From Halobacterium wangiae (GTDB taxonomy: Archaea; Halobacteriota; Halobacteria; Halobacteriales; Halobacteriaceae), in NCBI RefSeq assembly GCF_021249345.1, contig NZ_CP089588.1, positions 3,038,001 to 3,102,000 of the forward strand: a stretch of DNA of 64,000 bases, read 5' to 3'. This document shows positions 17,156 to 26,094 of this stretch, in pieces (position 1 is the first letter of the stretch; every line of letters starts with the position of its first letter). A model generated the notes under the pieces. It was not told the origin of the DNA, did no database searches, and saw only the letters and a program-made list of their open reading frames with translations. A program made the position numbers and the translations under genes.

Positions 17156-18037
17156 CTACCAGAATTTGAGGTTCTGCTTGACGGCCTCTCGCTTCAGTTC
17201 CTGGATGTGCTCGGTGAGCGGGATGTCCTTCGGGCAGACCTCCGTGCAGGAGAACTGGGTCTGGCAGCGCCAGACGCCGTGTTCCTGCTCGATGATCTCG
17301 AGGCGCTCCTGGCGCTTCTGTTCACCCTCGCGTTCGTCCATGTAGAACTGGTAGGCCTTGTTGATGGCCGCCGGGCCGAGATACTTGTTGTCGCCCGCAG
17401 CGATGTTACAGGAGGATTGGCAGGCGCCACACCAGATGCAGCGCGTGGCCATCTTCACTTTCTCGTGGTTCTCCCGGGACTGGCGCTGCTCCTTGAGTTC
17501 GCCCTCGGGCAGGGAGTCCGGGTCGAAGAACGGGTCGACGGCCTCCATCTGATCGTAGAAGTGGTCCATCTCCACCACGAGGTCCTTCACGACGTCCTGG
17601 TGGGGGAGCGGTTCGACGCGGACCGGTCGTTCGAGGTCCGAGATCTGGGTCTGACAGCCCAGTCGCTGCTGGCCGTTGACGAAGAACGCGTCGGAACCAC
17701 ACACCGCCTGCCGGCAGGAGTGGCGGAACGTCAGACTGGAGTCGTACTCGTCGCGCGCGTAGATGAGCGCGTCGAGCACCGTCATCCCCTGTTCGAACGG
17801 AACGACGAAGGAGTCGAATCGCGGCTCCTGTTTGTCCGCGATCTCTGGGTCGAAGCGGAACACCTTCAGCTTCAACGTCTCCCCCTGGATCTCCTGTGCG
17901 GCAGCGGAGCGCTCGGCCTCTCCGCGGTCGGCGCGCGCTCGTTTCTCGGCCAGCCGGCGGTCCTGGTGTGGCGTGGTCGAGGCCTGTTCGGTCTCCGTCT
18001 CGGTCTCTGTCTCGGTTTCGGGTGTCTGTGTACTCAT
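17156..18037 (-). CDS. sdhB: Succinate dehydrogenase iron-sulfur subunit
   Basis: A 293-residue SdhB that passes electrons from FAD to quinone. The [2Fe-2S] site uses C108, C113 and C128 with Asp in place of the fourth Cys (CGSDAF), the same substitution as in E. coli SdhB. The C-terminal domain has CIWCGACQSSC and CTEVCPKDIP for the [4Fe-4S] and [3Fe-4S] clusters. The N-terminus carries an extra 50 charged residues that include five Thr-Glu pairs in a row. The start ATG at 18035-18037 lies just before the stop of sdhD. Second-to-last gene of the operon. Confidence 0.97.
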   Translation of the reverse strand: MSTQTPETETETETETEQASTTPHQDRRLAEKRARADRGEAERSAAAQEIQGETLKLKVFRFDPEIADKQEPRFDSFVVPFEQGMTVLDALIYARDEYDSSLTFRHSCRQAVCGSDAFFVNGQQRLGCQTQISDLERPVRVEPLPHQDVVKDLVVEMDHFYDQMEAVDPFFDPDSLPEGELKEQRQSRENHEKVKMATRCIWCGACQSSCNIAAGDNKYLGPAAINKAYQFYMDEREGEQKRQERLEIIEQEHGVWRCQTQFSCTEVCPKDIPLTEHIQELKREAVKQNLKFW

Positions 18038-18038
18038 G

Positions 18039-18401
18039 TTAGAACCCCGCGAGCGCGTTTGCGACACGGATTCCCTGTGCGATCAACAGCAGGCTGGCGA
18101 CGCCGAGCACGACCTGGGCGGCGCGCTTGGCCGTCCCCTCGATGCCCTGGTTGACGAGGGCGTTGTAGACGCCGTTGACGCCGTGGAACGTCGCGGTCAC
18201 GAGGAACAGCACCATCGTGAGGTAGTAGCCGACTTCCTGCATGCGCGCCTGACTGCCCAGGAACTCGATCTCGTAGGCGTGGTGCACGAAGTGCAACAGG
18301 AAGAAGTGGAACGCCAGCACGACGACGAGGAACGCCGCCGTGAGTCGCTGGAGCATCCACGTCGCCGAGTTCCGTTCGAACGAAGAGTATCGTTTTGCCA
18401 T
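18039..18401 (-). CDS. sdhD: Succinate dehydrogenase membrane subunit D
   Basis: A 120-residue membrane anchor with three helices. The first contains HFFLLHFVHH and the second has TATFHGVNGVYN, giving His residues that could ligate haem b or line the quinone site. Position between sdhC and sdhB, with 1-base spacing on both sides, supports the call. Sequence similarity of these anchors is low, so assignment rests on context and topology. Confidence 0.88.
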   Translation of the reverse strand: MAKRYSSFERNSATWMLQRLTAAFLVVVLAFHFFLLHFVHHAYEIEFLGSQARMQEVGYYLTMVLFLVTATFHGVNGVYNALVNQGIEGTAKRAAQVVLGVASLLLIAQGIRVANALAGF

Positions 18402-18402
18402 C

Positions 18403-18795
18403 TTAGAACGCCCCCGAGACGAACGTCGGCACGCTCGCGACGACGATGATTCCGGTCAACACGAGCGACGCGTAGAAGCTCTTGTCCTGTGAATCCAGGC
18501 CGATACCGAGGTCGACGAACAGCAGACGGATGCCGTTGAGGATGTGGAAGACGGCGACCGCCAGCAGTCCGACCTCGAGGATGCGGACGAGCGCGAGGCT
18601 CTCCAGTCCGCCGAGCGTGCTGTTGTACGCCTCCGCGCCCTGTAGCGACGTGCTCAGGACGGGAATGTGCATGAACAGGTACCCGACGAGCACCCACCCC
18701 GTGAACTTGTGAAACACCCAGGCCCACATGCCGGCTTTGAACTCCCGCCACCGGCCGAAATCCTCGACGGGGCCTCGGTCGTACGACTCACTCAT
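18403..18795 (-). CDS. sdhC: Succinate dehydrogenase cytochrome b subunit
   Basis: A 130-residue membrane anchor with three helices. [17 protein letters not shown] is the SdhC cytochrome b motif, and [15 protein letters not shown] carries the second conserved His. First gene of sdhCDBA. The ATG at 18793-18795 is chosen because the frame upstream is Arg-rich and non-conserved. A TTCTATG box on the minus strand at about 18822-18828 gives a short-leader promoter for the operon. Confidence 0.92.
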   Translation of the reverse strand: MSESYDRGPVEDFGRWREFKAGMWAWVFHKFTGWVLVGYLFMHIPVLSTSLQGAEAYNSTLGGLESLALVRILEVGLLAVAVFHILNGIRLLFVDLGIGLDSQDKSFYASLVLTGIIVVASVPTFVSGAF

Positions 18796-18912
18796 ACAAC
18801 GGAAGGTGTGAGCCCTCGGCACATAGAAGTTACTACACGCGCGTCCCCGGCGCGGGGTGAACGACACACCGTCGGCGGTTCGCGCTGGCGACGCAAACAC
18901 GGCCGCTGGGGG

Positions 18913-19935
18913 TCACGAGGGGCGCTGGGGCATCGTCCCGCTGCGCTCGCGGAGGTAGGCGCGCCGTGTCCGTTCGTCCAGCTCCACCAGGTGGCAGATG
19001 GGGTTCCCGGGGTATACCACCGGGTTCTCGAGGGCCCCCGCGAGCAGCCCCGTGAACGGAGCGACGACCTCGACGACGTCGGTCTTGAACGGGTTCGAGA
19101 TGGTGCAGATGGTAGCACCCTCCTCGACGAGTTCGCCCGACTCGTAGTGGTGGTCGACGAGGCCGCCGGCGTCCGCCCGGATCCAGGTCTTCTGTTCGGC
19201 GGTGACGACCGTCCGCCACCCCGGCCAGTTGACGGGTTCGGTGGGGTGGACGGCGTACTCCGCGAGGACGCTGGCGATGCCGTCCAGCGCCCGGTCGATG
19301 AGGCGGCGCTGGAACCGGTGGGCCTCCCCCATCTCGATGGTGATGGTGGAGACGCCTCGTTCGGTCGCCTCGCGGCGGAGCGTCCCCTCGGTACCGTCGC
19401 TGTCGATGATGACGTTCGTGCCGAAGGCCCGCGCGAGTCTCGCGACCTCGGTGTCGTCCATGTCCGCCCGGGCGTGGATCATGTTCGTCCGACCGCGGGT
19501 GGACGTGTGGAAGTCGATGCCGAAGTCGCAGGGTTCGACGAAGTTCCGGAAGATCTGGTCGGCCATTCGCTTCGAACTGGTCGAGTCCTCGTGGCCGGGG
19601 AACGACCGGTTGAGGTCGCGGTCGTACACCGGGAGGTAGCGCTGCTGGGCCAGGAACCCCGGAACGTTGACGACCGGCATGCAGACGAGCGTGCCGTGGA
19701 GGTTGCTGTGTGGCCACTCGTGGGCCACCTCGCGGACGACCTCGACGCCGTTGAGTTCGTCCCCGTGGATGGCCGCCGAGAGGAACACCGTCGGCCCCGG
19801 TTCTTCGCCGTTGATGATGGAGACCGGGATGCGAACCGGGTCCCCGAGGTAGGTCTCGCTGATGCTGTATCTGATGTCCGCGCGCTCGCCGGGGTACACC
19901 CGCCCGCCGTTGTACGTGAACGCCCCCGCTGTCAT
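18913..19935 (-). CDS. M14-family AspA/AstE-like peptidase
   Basis: A 340-residue zinc hydrolase. Motifs are AAIHGDELNG (HxxE, near residue 54), DLNRSFPG near 105, DFHTSTRGR with the third ligand near 141, and ITIEMGEA with the catalytic Glu near 200. The C-terminal 100 residues form a beta domain of the succinylglutamate desuccinylase type. Haloarchaeal and bacterial members often stand next to RimK-like ATP-grasp genes. Here it is divergent from one, with only 81 bases between the starts, so the pair may add and remove an amino-acyl or peptide tag. Confidence 0.87.
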   Translation of the reverse strand: MTAGAFTYNGGRVYPGERADIRYSISETYLGDPVRIPVSIINGEEPGPTVFLSAAIHGDELNGVEVVREVAHEWPHSNLHGTLVCMPVVNVPGFLAQQRYLPVYDRDLNRSFPGHEDSTSSKRMADQIFRNFVEPCDFGIDFHTSTRGRTNMIHARADMDDTEVARLARAFGTNVIIDSDGTEGTLRREATERGVSTITIEMGEAHRFQRRLIDRALDGIASVLAEYAVHPTEPVNWPGWRTVVTAEQKTWIRADAGGLVDHHYESGELVEEGATICTISNPFKTDVVEVVAPFTGLLAGALENPVVYPGNPICHLVELDERTRRAYLRERSGTMPQRPS

Positions 19936-20016
19936 GCCCCCGGCTTGGGTGCGGACACGTAAAACAGGGCGGAACTATCGCCAGCATTTTGGTCGCGTCA
20001 GTGTTCGGTACCATCA

Positions 20017-21342
20017 ATGGACGATTCTGTCTCGGTGGGCGTGCTCAGCCTACACAACAGCAAGGAGACTAAAGCCATCGTGAACGCTGTCGACGCGCTC
20101 GGTCACACGGGAGTCTGGCTCCGCGAACACAACCTCTGCGTGGACATCGCCGACAACGTGGCTGCACTGGATCCCGACGTCGACGTGATCGCCAACCGAC
20201 TGCTGCTGTCGAACACCGAACAGCCCGCGGAACTGCTCGGGCTGGCGCTGTCGCTGAGCCGCCTCCGCCCGACGCTGAACCGACCGGAGAGCGTGCTCAC
20301 GGCGTTCCACAAGTTCGCCACGGCGACGACGCTCGCGGGGTCCGACGTCAGCGTCCCGGACGCCACGCTCGCACTCGACTCCAACCGGCTGAACGACGAG
20401 AAGGCGAAGTACGGCGATGAGGTCGTCTACAAGACCGCCATCGGCACCCACGGCGGCGGGACGTGGAAGATCGGCGCCGACGAGCAGGTGAACCCTCGCG
20501 TGGGCGACCGGTACGCCTTCCTCCAGGAACTCGTCGAGCGCGACGAGGACCGGCACCGTGACCTCCGCATCTACGTCGTCGACGACCAGATCGTCGGGAC
20601 GATGCGTCGGTACGCGCCGGAGAACGACTGGCGGACGAACGTCGCGCTCGGCGGGGACGTCGAGGGCGTCCCGGACCTCCCCGAGGAGGCCGCGGTGATG
20701 GCGCTGGAGGCGACGGACACGATCGGCCTCGACTACGCGGGCGTCGACCTCGTGGAGGGTGCCGACGGCTGGCACCTCCTCGAGGTGAACCCGACGGCGG
20801 GGTTCAAGGGGCTGTTCAAGGCGACCGGCATCAGTCCGGCGCCGTACATCGCCAAACTCGCCATCGAGACGGCGGGCGGCAGCGTCGACGACGAGGAGGT
20901 CGAACGGCTAGCGGGGACGCTGGACGACTCCACGCCGCCGGACGTGGACACCCGTCGTGAGCGGCGCTCCGAGGAGGTCAACGTCATCGGGTACACGGAG
21001 GACGTCCTCGTCTCGGGGACGAGCGGCACCGAGCGCGTCATCGCGAAGTCCGACACCGGCGCGTCCCGGACCAGCATCGACACCCGCCTCGCGGCGGAGA
21101 TCGGTGCCGGCCCGATCAAGTCGATGACGAAGGTGAAGTCCGGGAGCATGAAGTCCGGGAAGGCGCGGCCCGTCGTCGACATCGTCGTCGGCGTCGCGGG
21201 CGACCGACACACGGTCGCGGCGTCGCTCGAGGACCGCGGGCACATGGACTACCCGCTGTTACTCGGTCGGGACATCCTCGAACACTACCAGGTCGACGTC
21301 CGCCGCCAGAGCGGCGTCGACCGCGAGAGCGACGAGGAGTAA
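20017..21342 (+). CDS. RimK-type ATP-grasp ligase fused to retropepsin-like protease domain
   Basis: A 441-residue fusion. Residues 1-290 are a RimK-like ATP-grasp domain (KTAIGTHGGGTWKI glycine-rich loop at about 139-152, metal-binding LLEVNPTAGFKG at 254-265). RimK enzymes add amino acids such as glutamate to protein or small-molecule carboxylates. After an acidic linker (about 290-320), residues 323-425 match the RimB/ATP-dependent zinc protease domain with the aspartyl-protease-like DTGAS at 346-350 and LLGRD at 415-419. Ligase and protease parts in one chain suggest building and trimming of a tag. It is divergent from the M14 peptidase. The substrate is unknown. Confidence 0.88.
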   Translation: MDDSVSVGVLSLHNSKETKAIVNAVDALGHTGVWLREHNLCVDIADNVAALDPDVDVIANRLLLSNTEQPAELLGLALSLSRLRPTLNRPESVLTAFHKFATATTLAGSDVSVPDATLALDSNRLNDEKAKYGDEVVYKTAIGTHGGGTWKIGADEQVNPRVGDRYAFLQELVERDEDRHRDLRIYVVDDQIVGTMRRYAPENDWRTNVALGGDVEGVPDLPEEAAVMALEATDTIGLDYAGVDLVEGADGWHLLEVNPTAGFKGLFKATGISPAPYIAKLAIETAGGSVDDEEVERLAGTLDDSTPPDVDTRRERRSEEVNVIGYTEDVLVSGTSGTERVIAKSDTGASRTSIDTRLAAEIGAGPIKSMTKVKSGSMKSGKARPVVDIVVGVAGDRHTVAASLEDRGHMDYPLLLGRDILEHYQVDVRRQSGVDRESDEE

Positions 21343-21491
21343 GGGAGCGAAACGCACGACACGGCGGAGGTCGAACGGTCGACTTACCGAGAGTAGGGTC
21401 GTCCCGGGTGCGAACGGTGGGTCACGAATCTGATTCATAACAAACTCTTGGCTCTCCGAAAGTCGGACACCGCTTCGAAGCGGCCCGAACA

Positions 21492-22790
21492 ATGACCGAC
21501 GACTCCTCACGGCCCACGACCGAACGGAATCGACAGATGGCTACAGACGGCGGCTCGCTCCTGACCCGGCGACGGATGCTCGCGCTCGGTGGGACGACCG
21601 TCGGCGCACTCGCGTTCGGCGGCGCGTCGTTCGCCGGCGCCCAGGAGAACGACGGAGACGACGACGACGACAACGGCCAGGCCGCTCGGCAGTACCGCGT
21701 GACCGTCGCGAACCTCACGCGGGGACAGCCGTTCACGCCGCCGGTCGTCGCACTCCACCGCCCGGACGTCGAACTGTTCTCAGTCGGCGACCCGGCGATC
21801 GAGCCGATCCAGGAGGTCGCCGAGAACGGCAACCTCGACCCGCTCGTCGAACTCGCCGGGAGCACGAACAGCGTCAGGGCGGCGGCAGCCGGTGAGGAGC
21901 CCCTCGTCCCAGAGGAGGACCCCGGCGACACGGACCTCCCCTACTACACCGAACTGGAGCTGTCGGCGGACGCGAGCGCGACACACCTCTCGTTCGTCAG
22001 CATGCTCATCGCGACGAACGACGGCATCGTGGGACTCGACACCGTCGAACTGCCGGACGACCGCAACGAGTCACACACGCACTACGCGAACGGCTACGAC
22101 GTCGGAACCGAGGAGAACACGGAAGAGTTCGCCGACCTCGTGCCGGAGGCGAGTTCGCTCATCACCGGTGACGACTCCGACGGAACCACCGAGAGCGACT
22201 CCGACATCGCCGAAGACGGCGTCATCCGCCCACACCCCGGTATCGAGGGCGACGGCGACCTCGACCCGGACGTGTACGACTGGCGGGAGCCGGCTGCACT
22301 CGTCCAGGTCGAACGGATCGATACCGACGGTGAGGATACGGACGACGAGGACACGGACGACGAAGAGACCGACGACGAGGGTACCGACGGTGAGGACACG
22401 GACAGCGAGGACCAGCAGCTAGTGTTCGAGGCCGACCTCTCCGGCGACAACGAGGTTCCATCCGTCGACTCCGACGCGTCCGGTACGGCGAGAGTGGAAG
22501 TGGCCGAGGACGGCGAGCGGATCTCCTACCGGCTCCAGGTCCAGAACATCGACAACCCGGCCGCCGCCCACATCCACTGCGGCGGCCCGGACGAGAACGG
22601 GCCGATCGGTATCACGCTGTACAACAACGGCGTGTTCACGCCCGGAACCGCGGCGCAGCCCGACGAGGACAACGAGTGTGGCTGGGAGACCCTCGACGAC
22701 GCCGTGGCCGCGATGCGCGACGGCGAGACGTACGTCAACGTCCACACCGAGCAGAACCCGCAGGGTGAGATCCGGGGACAGCTCGAGTGA
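21492..22790 (+). CDS. Tat-exported spondin-domain and CHRD-domain protein
   Basis: A 432-residue exported protein. A twin-Arg signal (TRRRMLALGG, residues 25-34) and a hydrophobic stretch ending in AQE suggest Tat export. Residues 68-275 look like a spondin_N domain (YRVTVANLTRGQPFTPPVV, THLSFVSMLIATNDG). Then comes an acidic linker with repeated DTDDE/DTDGE units (about 275-307). Residues 310-432 are a CHRD domain (LSGDNEVP, AAAHIHCG, NPQGEIRGQL). Both domains are extracellular and protein-interaction type, so it probably acts at the cell surface. A TTCATAAC box is about 55 bases upstream. Confidence 0.83.
   Translation: MTDDSSRPTTERNRQMATDGGSLLTRRRMLALGGTTVGALAFGGASFAGAQENDGDDDDDNGQAARQYRVTVANLTRGQPFTPPVVALHRPDVELFSVGDPAIEPIQEVAENGNLDPLVELAGSTNSVRAAAAGEEPLVPEEDPGDTDLPYYTELELSADASATHLSFVSMLIATNDGIVGLDTVELPDDRNESHTHYANGYDVGTEENTEEFADLVPEASSLITGDDSDGTTESDSDIAEDGVIRPHPGIEGDGDLDPDVYDWREPAALVQVERIDTDGEDTDDEDTDDEETDDEGTDGEDTDSEDQQLVFEADLSGDNEVPSVDSDASGTARVEVAEDGERISYRLQVQNIDNPAAAHIHCGGPDENGPIGITLYNNGVFTPGTAAQPDEDNECGWETLDDAVAAMRDGETYVNVHTEQNPQGEIRGQLE
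22320..22411 (+). repeat. Tandem acidic-linker repeat
   Basis: About seven degenerate copies of a 12-15 base unit (GACGACGAGGACACG-like) encode Asp-Thr-Asp-Asp/Gly-Glu repeats in the linker of the spondin/CHRD protein. Copies differ by single bases. It is coding and could vary in length by slippage. Confidence 0.8.
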
Positions 22791-22853
22791 ATCGGTGACG
22801 GCTGGCACCACACCCGTTCACATTCTTCGACGCTCGCTGCGTCTCCGCGGGCG

Positions 22854-23429
22854 CTACCCCTCGTAGGCGCGCCAGAGGTACAGCGAGGCGTAGGAGCGAA
22901 CGGGCGTCCACCGTTCGGCGATGTCCCGCATCTCGGCTCTCGTCGTCTCCGCGCCGTAGATCGCCTCCATCCCCTTCCTGATGCCCAGGTCGCCGACCGG
23001 GAACACGTCCTCGCGGCCCAGCGCGAACATGAGGAACATGTCCGCGGTCCAGGGGCCGATGCCGGCGATGGAGGTCAGTTCGTCGTGGACCGATTCGTCC
23101 GAGAGCTCCGCGAAGAACGCCCGGTCGTACCCACGTTCCTTGTACGCCAGAGCGACGTTCTGCACGTAGTCGGCCTTCGCCGCGGAGAGGCCGGCCTCCT
23201 GGAGCGCGGCGGGGTCCGCCGCTGCGATGCTCCGGGGCGTCACCTCGAAGCGCTCGAAGAGGCGCGCCTCAATGGCGTCCGCGGACGCGATAGACACCTG
23301 CTGGCGGACGATGGAGGTGACGAGGCGCTGGAACGTGTCCTCGGCCGGGTCGAGTTCGAGTTCGCCGTGCTCTGCGACGAGCGACGCCATCTCCGGGTCC
23401 GCCCGGAGCACGTCGTACGGGTCGGTCAT
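22854..23429 (-). CDS. DNA-3-methyladenine glycosylase (AlkA-like)
   Basis: A 191-residue HhH-GPD glycosylase that removes alkylated bases to start base-excision repair. The helix-hairpin-helix is in LTSIAGIGPWTADMFLM, and the catalytic Asp is in FPVGDLGIRKG. It is shorter than E. coli AlkA because it lacks the N-terminal beta domain, as is usual for haloarchaeal members. The ATG at 23427-23429 is preferred over a longer start. It is 25 bases downstream of a small membrane protein gene on the same strand. Confidence 0.9.
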   Translation of the reverse strand: MTDPYDVLRADPEMASLVAEHGELELDPAEDTFQRLVTSIVRQQVSIASADAIEARLFERFEVTPRSIAAADPAALQEAGLSAAKADYVQNVALAYKERGYDRAFFAELSDESVHDELTSIAGIGPWTADMFLMFALGREDVFPVGDLGIRKGMEAIYGAETTRAEMRDIAERWTPVRSYASLYLWRAYEG

Positions 23430-23454
23430 GTAGTCGGCCAGGGGTTCGGTCGCC

Positions 23455-23907
23455 CTACGTGTTTTGCTCCACGAGGAGGAACCCGGCGAGTGCACTGACC
23501 CCGCTGTAGGCGGCTGGCGAGACGGCGTTCACGAGGTACACGCCCGCGAACTGTGTCTGGAGTACTTCGTCGAGGGGTGCACCCGCCGCCTGGGCGGAGG
23601 CGACCGGGTAGGTGACGAAGATGGCGAGGCCCGTCCCGACCGCGACGACTGCCGCGAGCGACGGCCGCGGCGCCGCAGTGGGGACGTCCAGTCTCAGAGC
23701 CCCGTACAGCGGCAGGCCGAGGAGCACGGCGAGGGTCACCAGCGTCGTCGCGAGCGTCCCGAAGAGGAGGTCCGTCAGGGACGCTCCGATGGCGGTACTC
23801 GCGGACTGGAAGACGAACACCCGGACGACCGTGTGCGCCGACCCGACGAGTAGTCCGAGGAGGAGGACGCGCTGTCTGACGTTCACTGCCCGGAGTTCTC
23901 TGGTCAC
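23455..23907 (-). CDS. Small membrane protein of unknown function
   Basis: A 150-residue protein with four hydrophobic helices: RVLLLGLLVGSAHTVVRVFVF, LLFGTLATTLVTLAVLLGLP, LAAVVAVGTGLAIFVTYPV and AVSPAAYSGVSALAGFLLV. I do not recognise a family. The start is uncertain: GTG at 23905-23907 (VTRELRAVN) is the best of the in-frame choices. The upstream frame is antisense to the acyl-CoA gene promoter. It probably shares a transcript with the glycosylase. Confidence 0.6.
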   Translation of the reverse strand: MTRELRAVNVRQRVLLLGLLVGSAHTVVRVFVFQSASTAIGASLTDLLFGTLATTLVTLAVLLGLPLYGALRLDVPTAAPRPSLAAVVAVGTGLAIFVTYPVASAQAAGAPLDEVLQTQFAGVYLVNAVSPAAYSGVSALAGFLLVEQNT

Positions 23908-23984
23908 CGACAAGTGCGTTGTGGCTCGGCGTCGTTCGGAGCGGGCGCTACTGTGCCAGGAGGCGGTGCTGACACCGTCTCCAT

Positions 23985-24009
23985 TTCCACGCGTGTAAAC
24001 GCGTGAAAC
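23985..24009. promoter_or_regulatory. Imperfect palindrome upstream of acyl-CoA gene
   Basis: An imperfect dyad with two ACGCGTG units (23989-23995 and 23999-24005) lies between a minus-strand membrane gene and the plus-strand hydroxyacyl-CoA dehydrogenase. Its right part, GTAAACGCGTGAAAC, matches 12 of 15 positions of GTTAACATGTGAAAC at 29421. It may bind the same regulator as the element there. Confidence 0.5.
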
Positions 24010-24064
24010 GTTGTCAGCCGGCGAGAGGGAAACCTTCAACCAGTGTCCGGCAGCATCTACCTGT

Positions 24065-26038
24065 ATGGACGTAGACGACATCGAGACTATCGCCGTGCTC
24101 GGCGCAGGAAACATGGGCCACGGCATCGCCGAGGTCGCAGCGCTCGCAGGCTTCGACGTGCACCTCCGGGACATCAACGAGGAGTTCGTCCAGAACGGCT
24201 ACGACCAGATCGAGTGGTCGCTCGGCAAACTCGCCGAGAAGGAGCAGATCGGCGAGGACGAGGCCGACGCCGCGCTCGACCGCGTCACGCCCTACGTGGA
24301 CTTCGAGGACGCCGTCGCAGACGTCGAATTCGTCGTCGAGGCCGTCCCCGAGAAGATGGAGATCAAACAGGACGTCTACGAGGACCTCGAGGAATACGCC
24401 CCCGAGGACGCCGTCTTTGCGACGAACACGTCCAGTCTCTCCATCACGGACCTCTCGGAGTTCACCGAGCGCCCCGAGCGGTTCTGCGGGATGCACTTCT
24501 TCAACCCGCCCGTGCGGATGCAACTCGTCGAGGTCATCTCCGGCGCACACACCGACGGCGACGTCCTCGACGTCACCGAGGACCTCGCGGAGGCGATGGG
24601 GAAGACGCCGGTGCGCGTGCGCAAGGACTCCCCCGGGTTCATCGTCAACCGGGTGCTCGTCCCGCTGCTGAACGAGGCCGCGTGGCTCGTCCACGAGGGC
24701 GAGGCGACGATCGCGGAGGTCGACTCCACGACGAAGTACGACATCGGCCTCCCGATGGGCGCCTTCGAACTCGCCGACCAGGTCGGCGTCGACGTCGCCT
24801 ACGACGTGCTCGACTACATGCAGGGCGTGCTGGGCGAGGCCTACGAGCCGTGCCCGGTCCTCGTCGAGAAGGTCGAAGCCGAGGAGCTCGGCAAGAAGAC
24901 CGGGGCTGGCTTCTACGACTACGAGAACGGCGGCGCGGACGTCCCGACCGACCAGGCCCGGGACGACGTCGCGGACCGCCTCACCGCCGTGATGGCCAAC
25001 GAGGTGGCCAAACTCGTCGGCAACGACGTCGCCGACCCGGCCGAGATCGACGAGGCCGTGATGCTCGGCGCGGGCTACCCCGAGGGCCCCGCGAAGATGG
25101 CCGACTCCGCCGGCATCGAACACCTCTACGAGACGCTCGCCGACGTGTACGAACAGGGCGGCGCCGCGCGCTACGAACCCGCCGCGGAGCTCGAGCGGAT
25201 GGCCAGCGAGGGCGAGCAGTTCCACGGCGCCGCCGACACCGAGGAGAGCGGGTACGCCGGCTTCGACAACGTCAGCGTCTCCGTCGACGGCAACGTCGGC
25301 CACCTCGAGATCGACCGCCCGCACCGGATGAACACCATCAGCGGCGACCTCCTCGACGAACTCGGCGAGGCAATCGACGCACTCGACGCGGACGAAGACG
25401 TGCGCACCATCCTCCTCACAGGCGCCGGCGACAAGGCGTTCTCCGCAGGCGCGGACGTGCAGTCGATGGCCGGCAGCGCCGACCCCATCGACGCCGTCGA
25501 ACTCTCCCGGAAGGGCCAGCAGACGTTCGGCAAACTCGAGGAGTGTGACGTCCCCGTCGTCGCCGGCATCGACGGCTACTGCCTCGGTGGCGGCATGGAA
25601 CTCGCGACGTGCGCGGACATGCGCGTCGCCTCCAAGCGGAGTGAACTCGGGCAGCCCGAACACAATCTCGGCCTGCTGCCGGGGTGGGGCGGCACCCAGC
25701 GCCTCAAGCACATCGTCGGCGAGGGCCGCGCAAAGGAGATCATCTTCACCGCCGAGCGCTACGACCCCGAGACGATGGCCGACTACGGCTTCGTCAACGA
25801 GGTCGTCGACAACGACGAACTCGAGGACCGCGCGTGGGAACTCGCCCGCGACCTCGCCGCCGGCCCGCCCATCGCCCAGACGTACACGAAGCGCGCGATG
25901 CTCGCGGGCCGCGACTCCACGGACGCCGGCCTCGAGACCGAAGCCCAGGCGTTCGGCCAGCTGATGAACACCCAGGACCTCATGGAGGGCATCAGCGCGT
26001 TCTCCGCGGACCGCGACCCCGACTTCGAGGGGCGCTGA
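24065..26038 (+). CDS. 3-hydroxyacyl-CoA dehydrogenase/enoyl-CoA hydratase fusion
   Basis: A 657-residue bifunctional beta-oxidation enzyme. Residues 1-390 are the NAD-dependent 3-hydroxyacyl-CoA dehydrogenase: GAGNMGHGIA near residue 12, the catalytic His region GMHFFNPPVRM near 145, and the C-terminal domain twice. Residues about 405-657 are crotonase-like enoyl-CoA hydratase with GYCLGGGMELATCADMR and the catalytic Glu in PEHNLGLLPGWGG. Order is dehydrogenase then hydratase, the reverse of bacterial FadB. The ATG at 24065 is chosen; a longer frame upstream runs through the palindromic promoter region. Expected substrates are hydroxyacyl-CoA chains; chain length cannot be read. Confidence 0.94.
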   Translation: MDVDDIETIAVLGAGNMGHGIAEVAALAGFDVHLRDINEEFVQNGYDQIEWSLGKLAEKEQIGEDEADAALDRVTPYVDFEDAVADVEFVVEAVPEKMEIKQDVYEDLEEYAPEDAVFATNTSSLSITDLSEFTERPERFCGMHFFNPPVRMQLVEVISGAHTDGDVLDVTEDLAEAMGKTPVRVRKDSPGFIVNRVLVPLLNEAAWLVHEGEATIAEVDSTTKYDIGLPMGAFELADQVGVDVAYDVLDYMQGVLGEAYEPCPVLVEKVEAEELGKKTGAGFYDYENGGADVPTDQARDDVADRLTAVMANEVAKLVGNDVADPAEIDEAVMLGAGYPEGPAKMADSAGIEHLYETLADVYEQGGAARYEPAAELERMASEGEQFHGAADTEESGYAGFDNVSVSVDGNVGHLEIDRPHRMNTISGDLLDELGEAIDALDADEDVRTILLTGAGDKAFSAGADVQSMAGSADPIDAVELSRKGQQTFGKLEECDVPVVAGIDGYCLGGGMELATCADMRVASKRSELGQPEHNLGLLPGWGGTQRLKHIVGEGRAKEIIFTAERYDPETMADYGFVNEVVDNDELEDRAWELARDLAAGPPIAQTYTKRAMLAGRDSTDAGLETEAQAFGQLMNTQDLMEGISAFSADRDPDFEGR

Positions 26039-26061
26039 CACGGCCACGAGAGAACGACACG

Positions 26062-26070
26062 TTTAAACTA
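26062..26070 (+). promoter_or_regulatory. TATA box of tRNA-Glu
   Basis: TTTAAACTA lies 25-33 bases before the first base of the tRNA, the standard archaeal position. Confidence 0.6.
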
Positions 26071-26094
26071 TTCTCCCGGGTACCTCGGAGTGTC

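Noticed and set aside
22320-22411. Possible CRISPR or satellite array
   Set aside because: The units are short, in frame and code an acidic linker. There are no spacers and no cas genes.
24014-26047. Long open frame antisense to the hydroxyacyl-CoA dehydrogenase fusion
   Set aside because: It has the mirrored codon pattern of the plus-strand gene, whose product matches two enzyme families end to end. The antisense protein has no recognisable domain.
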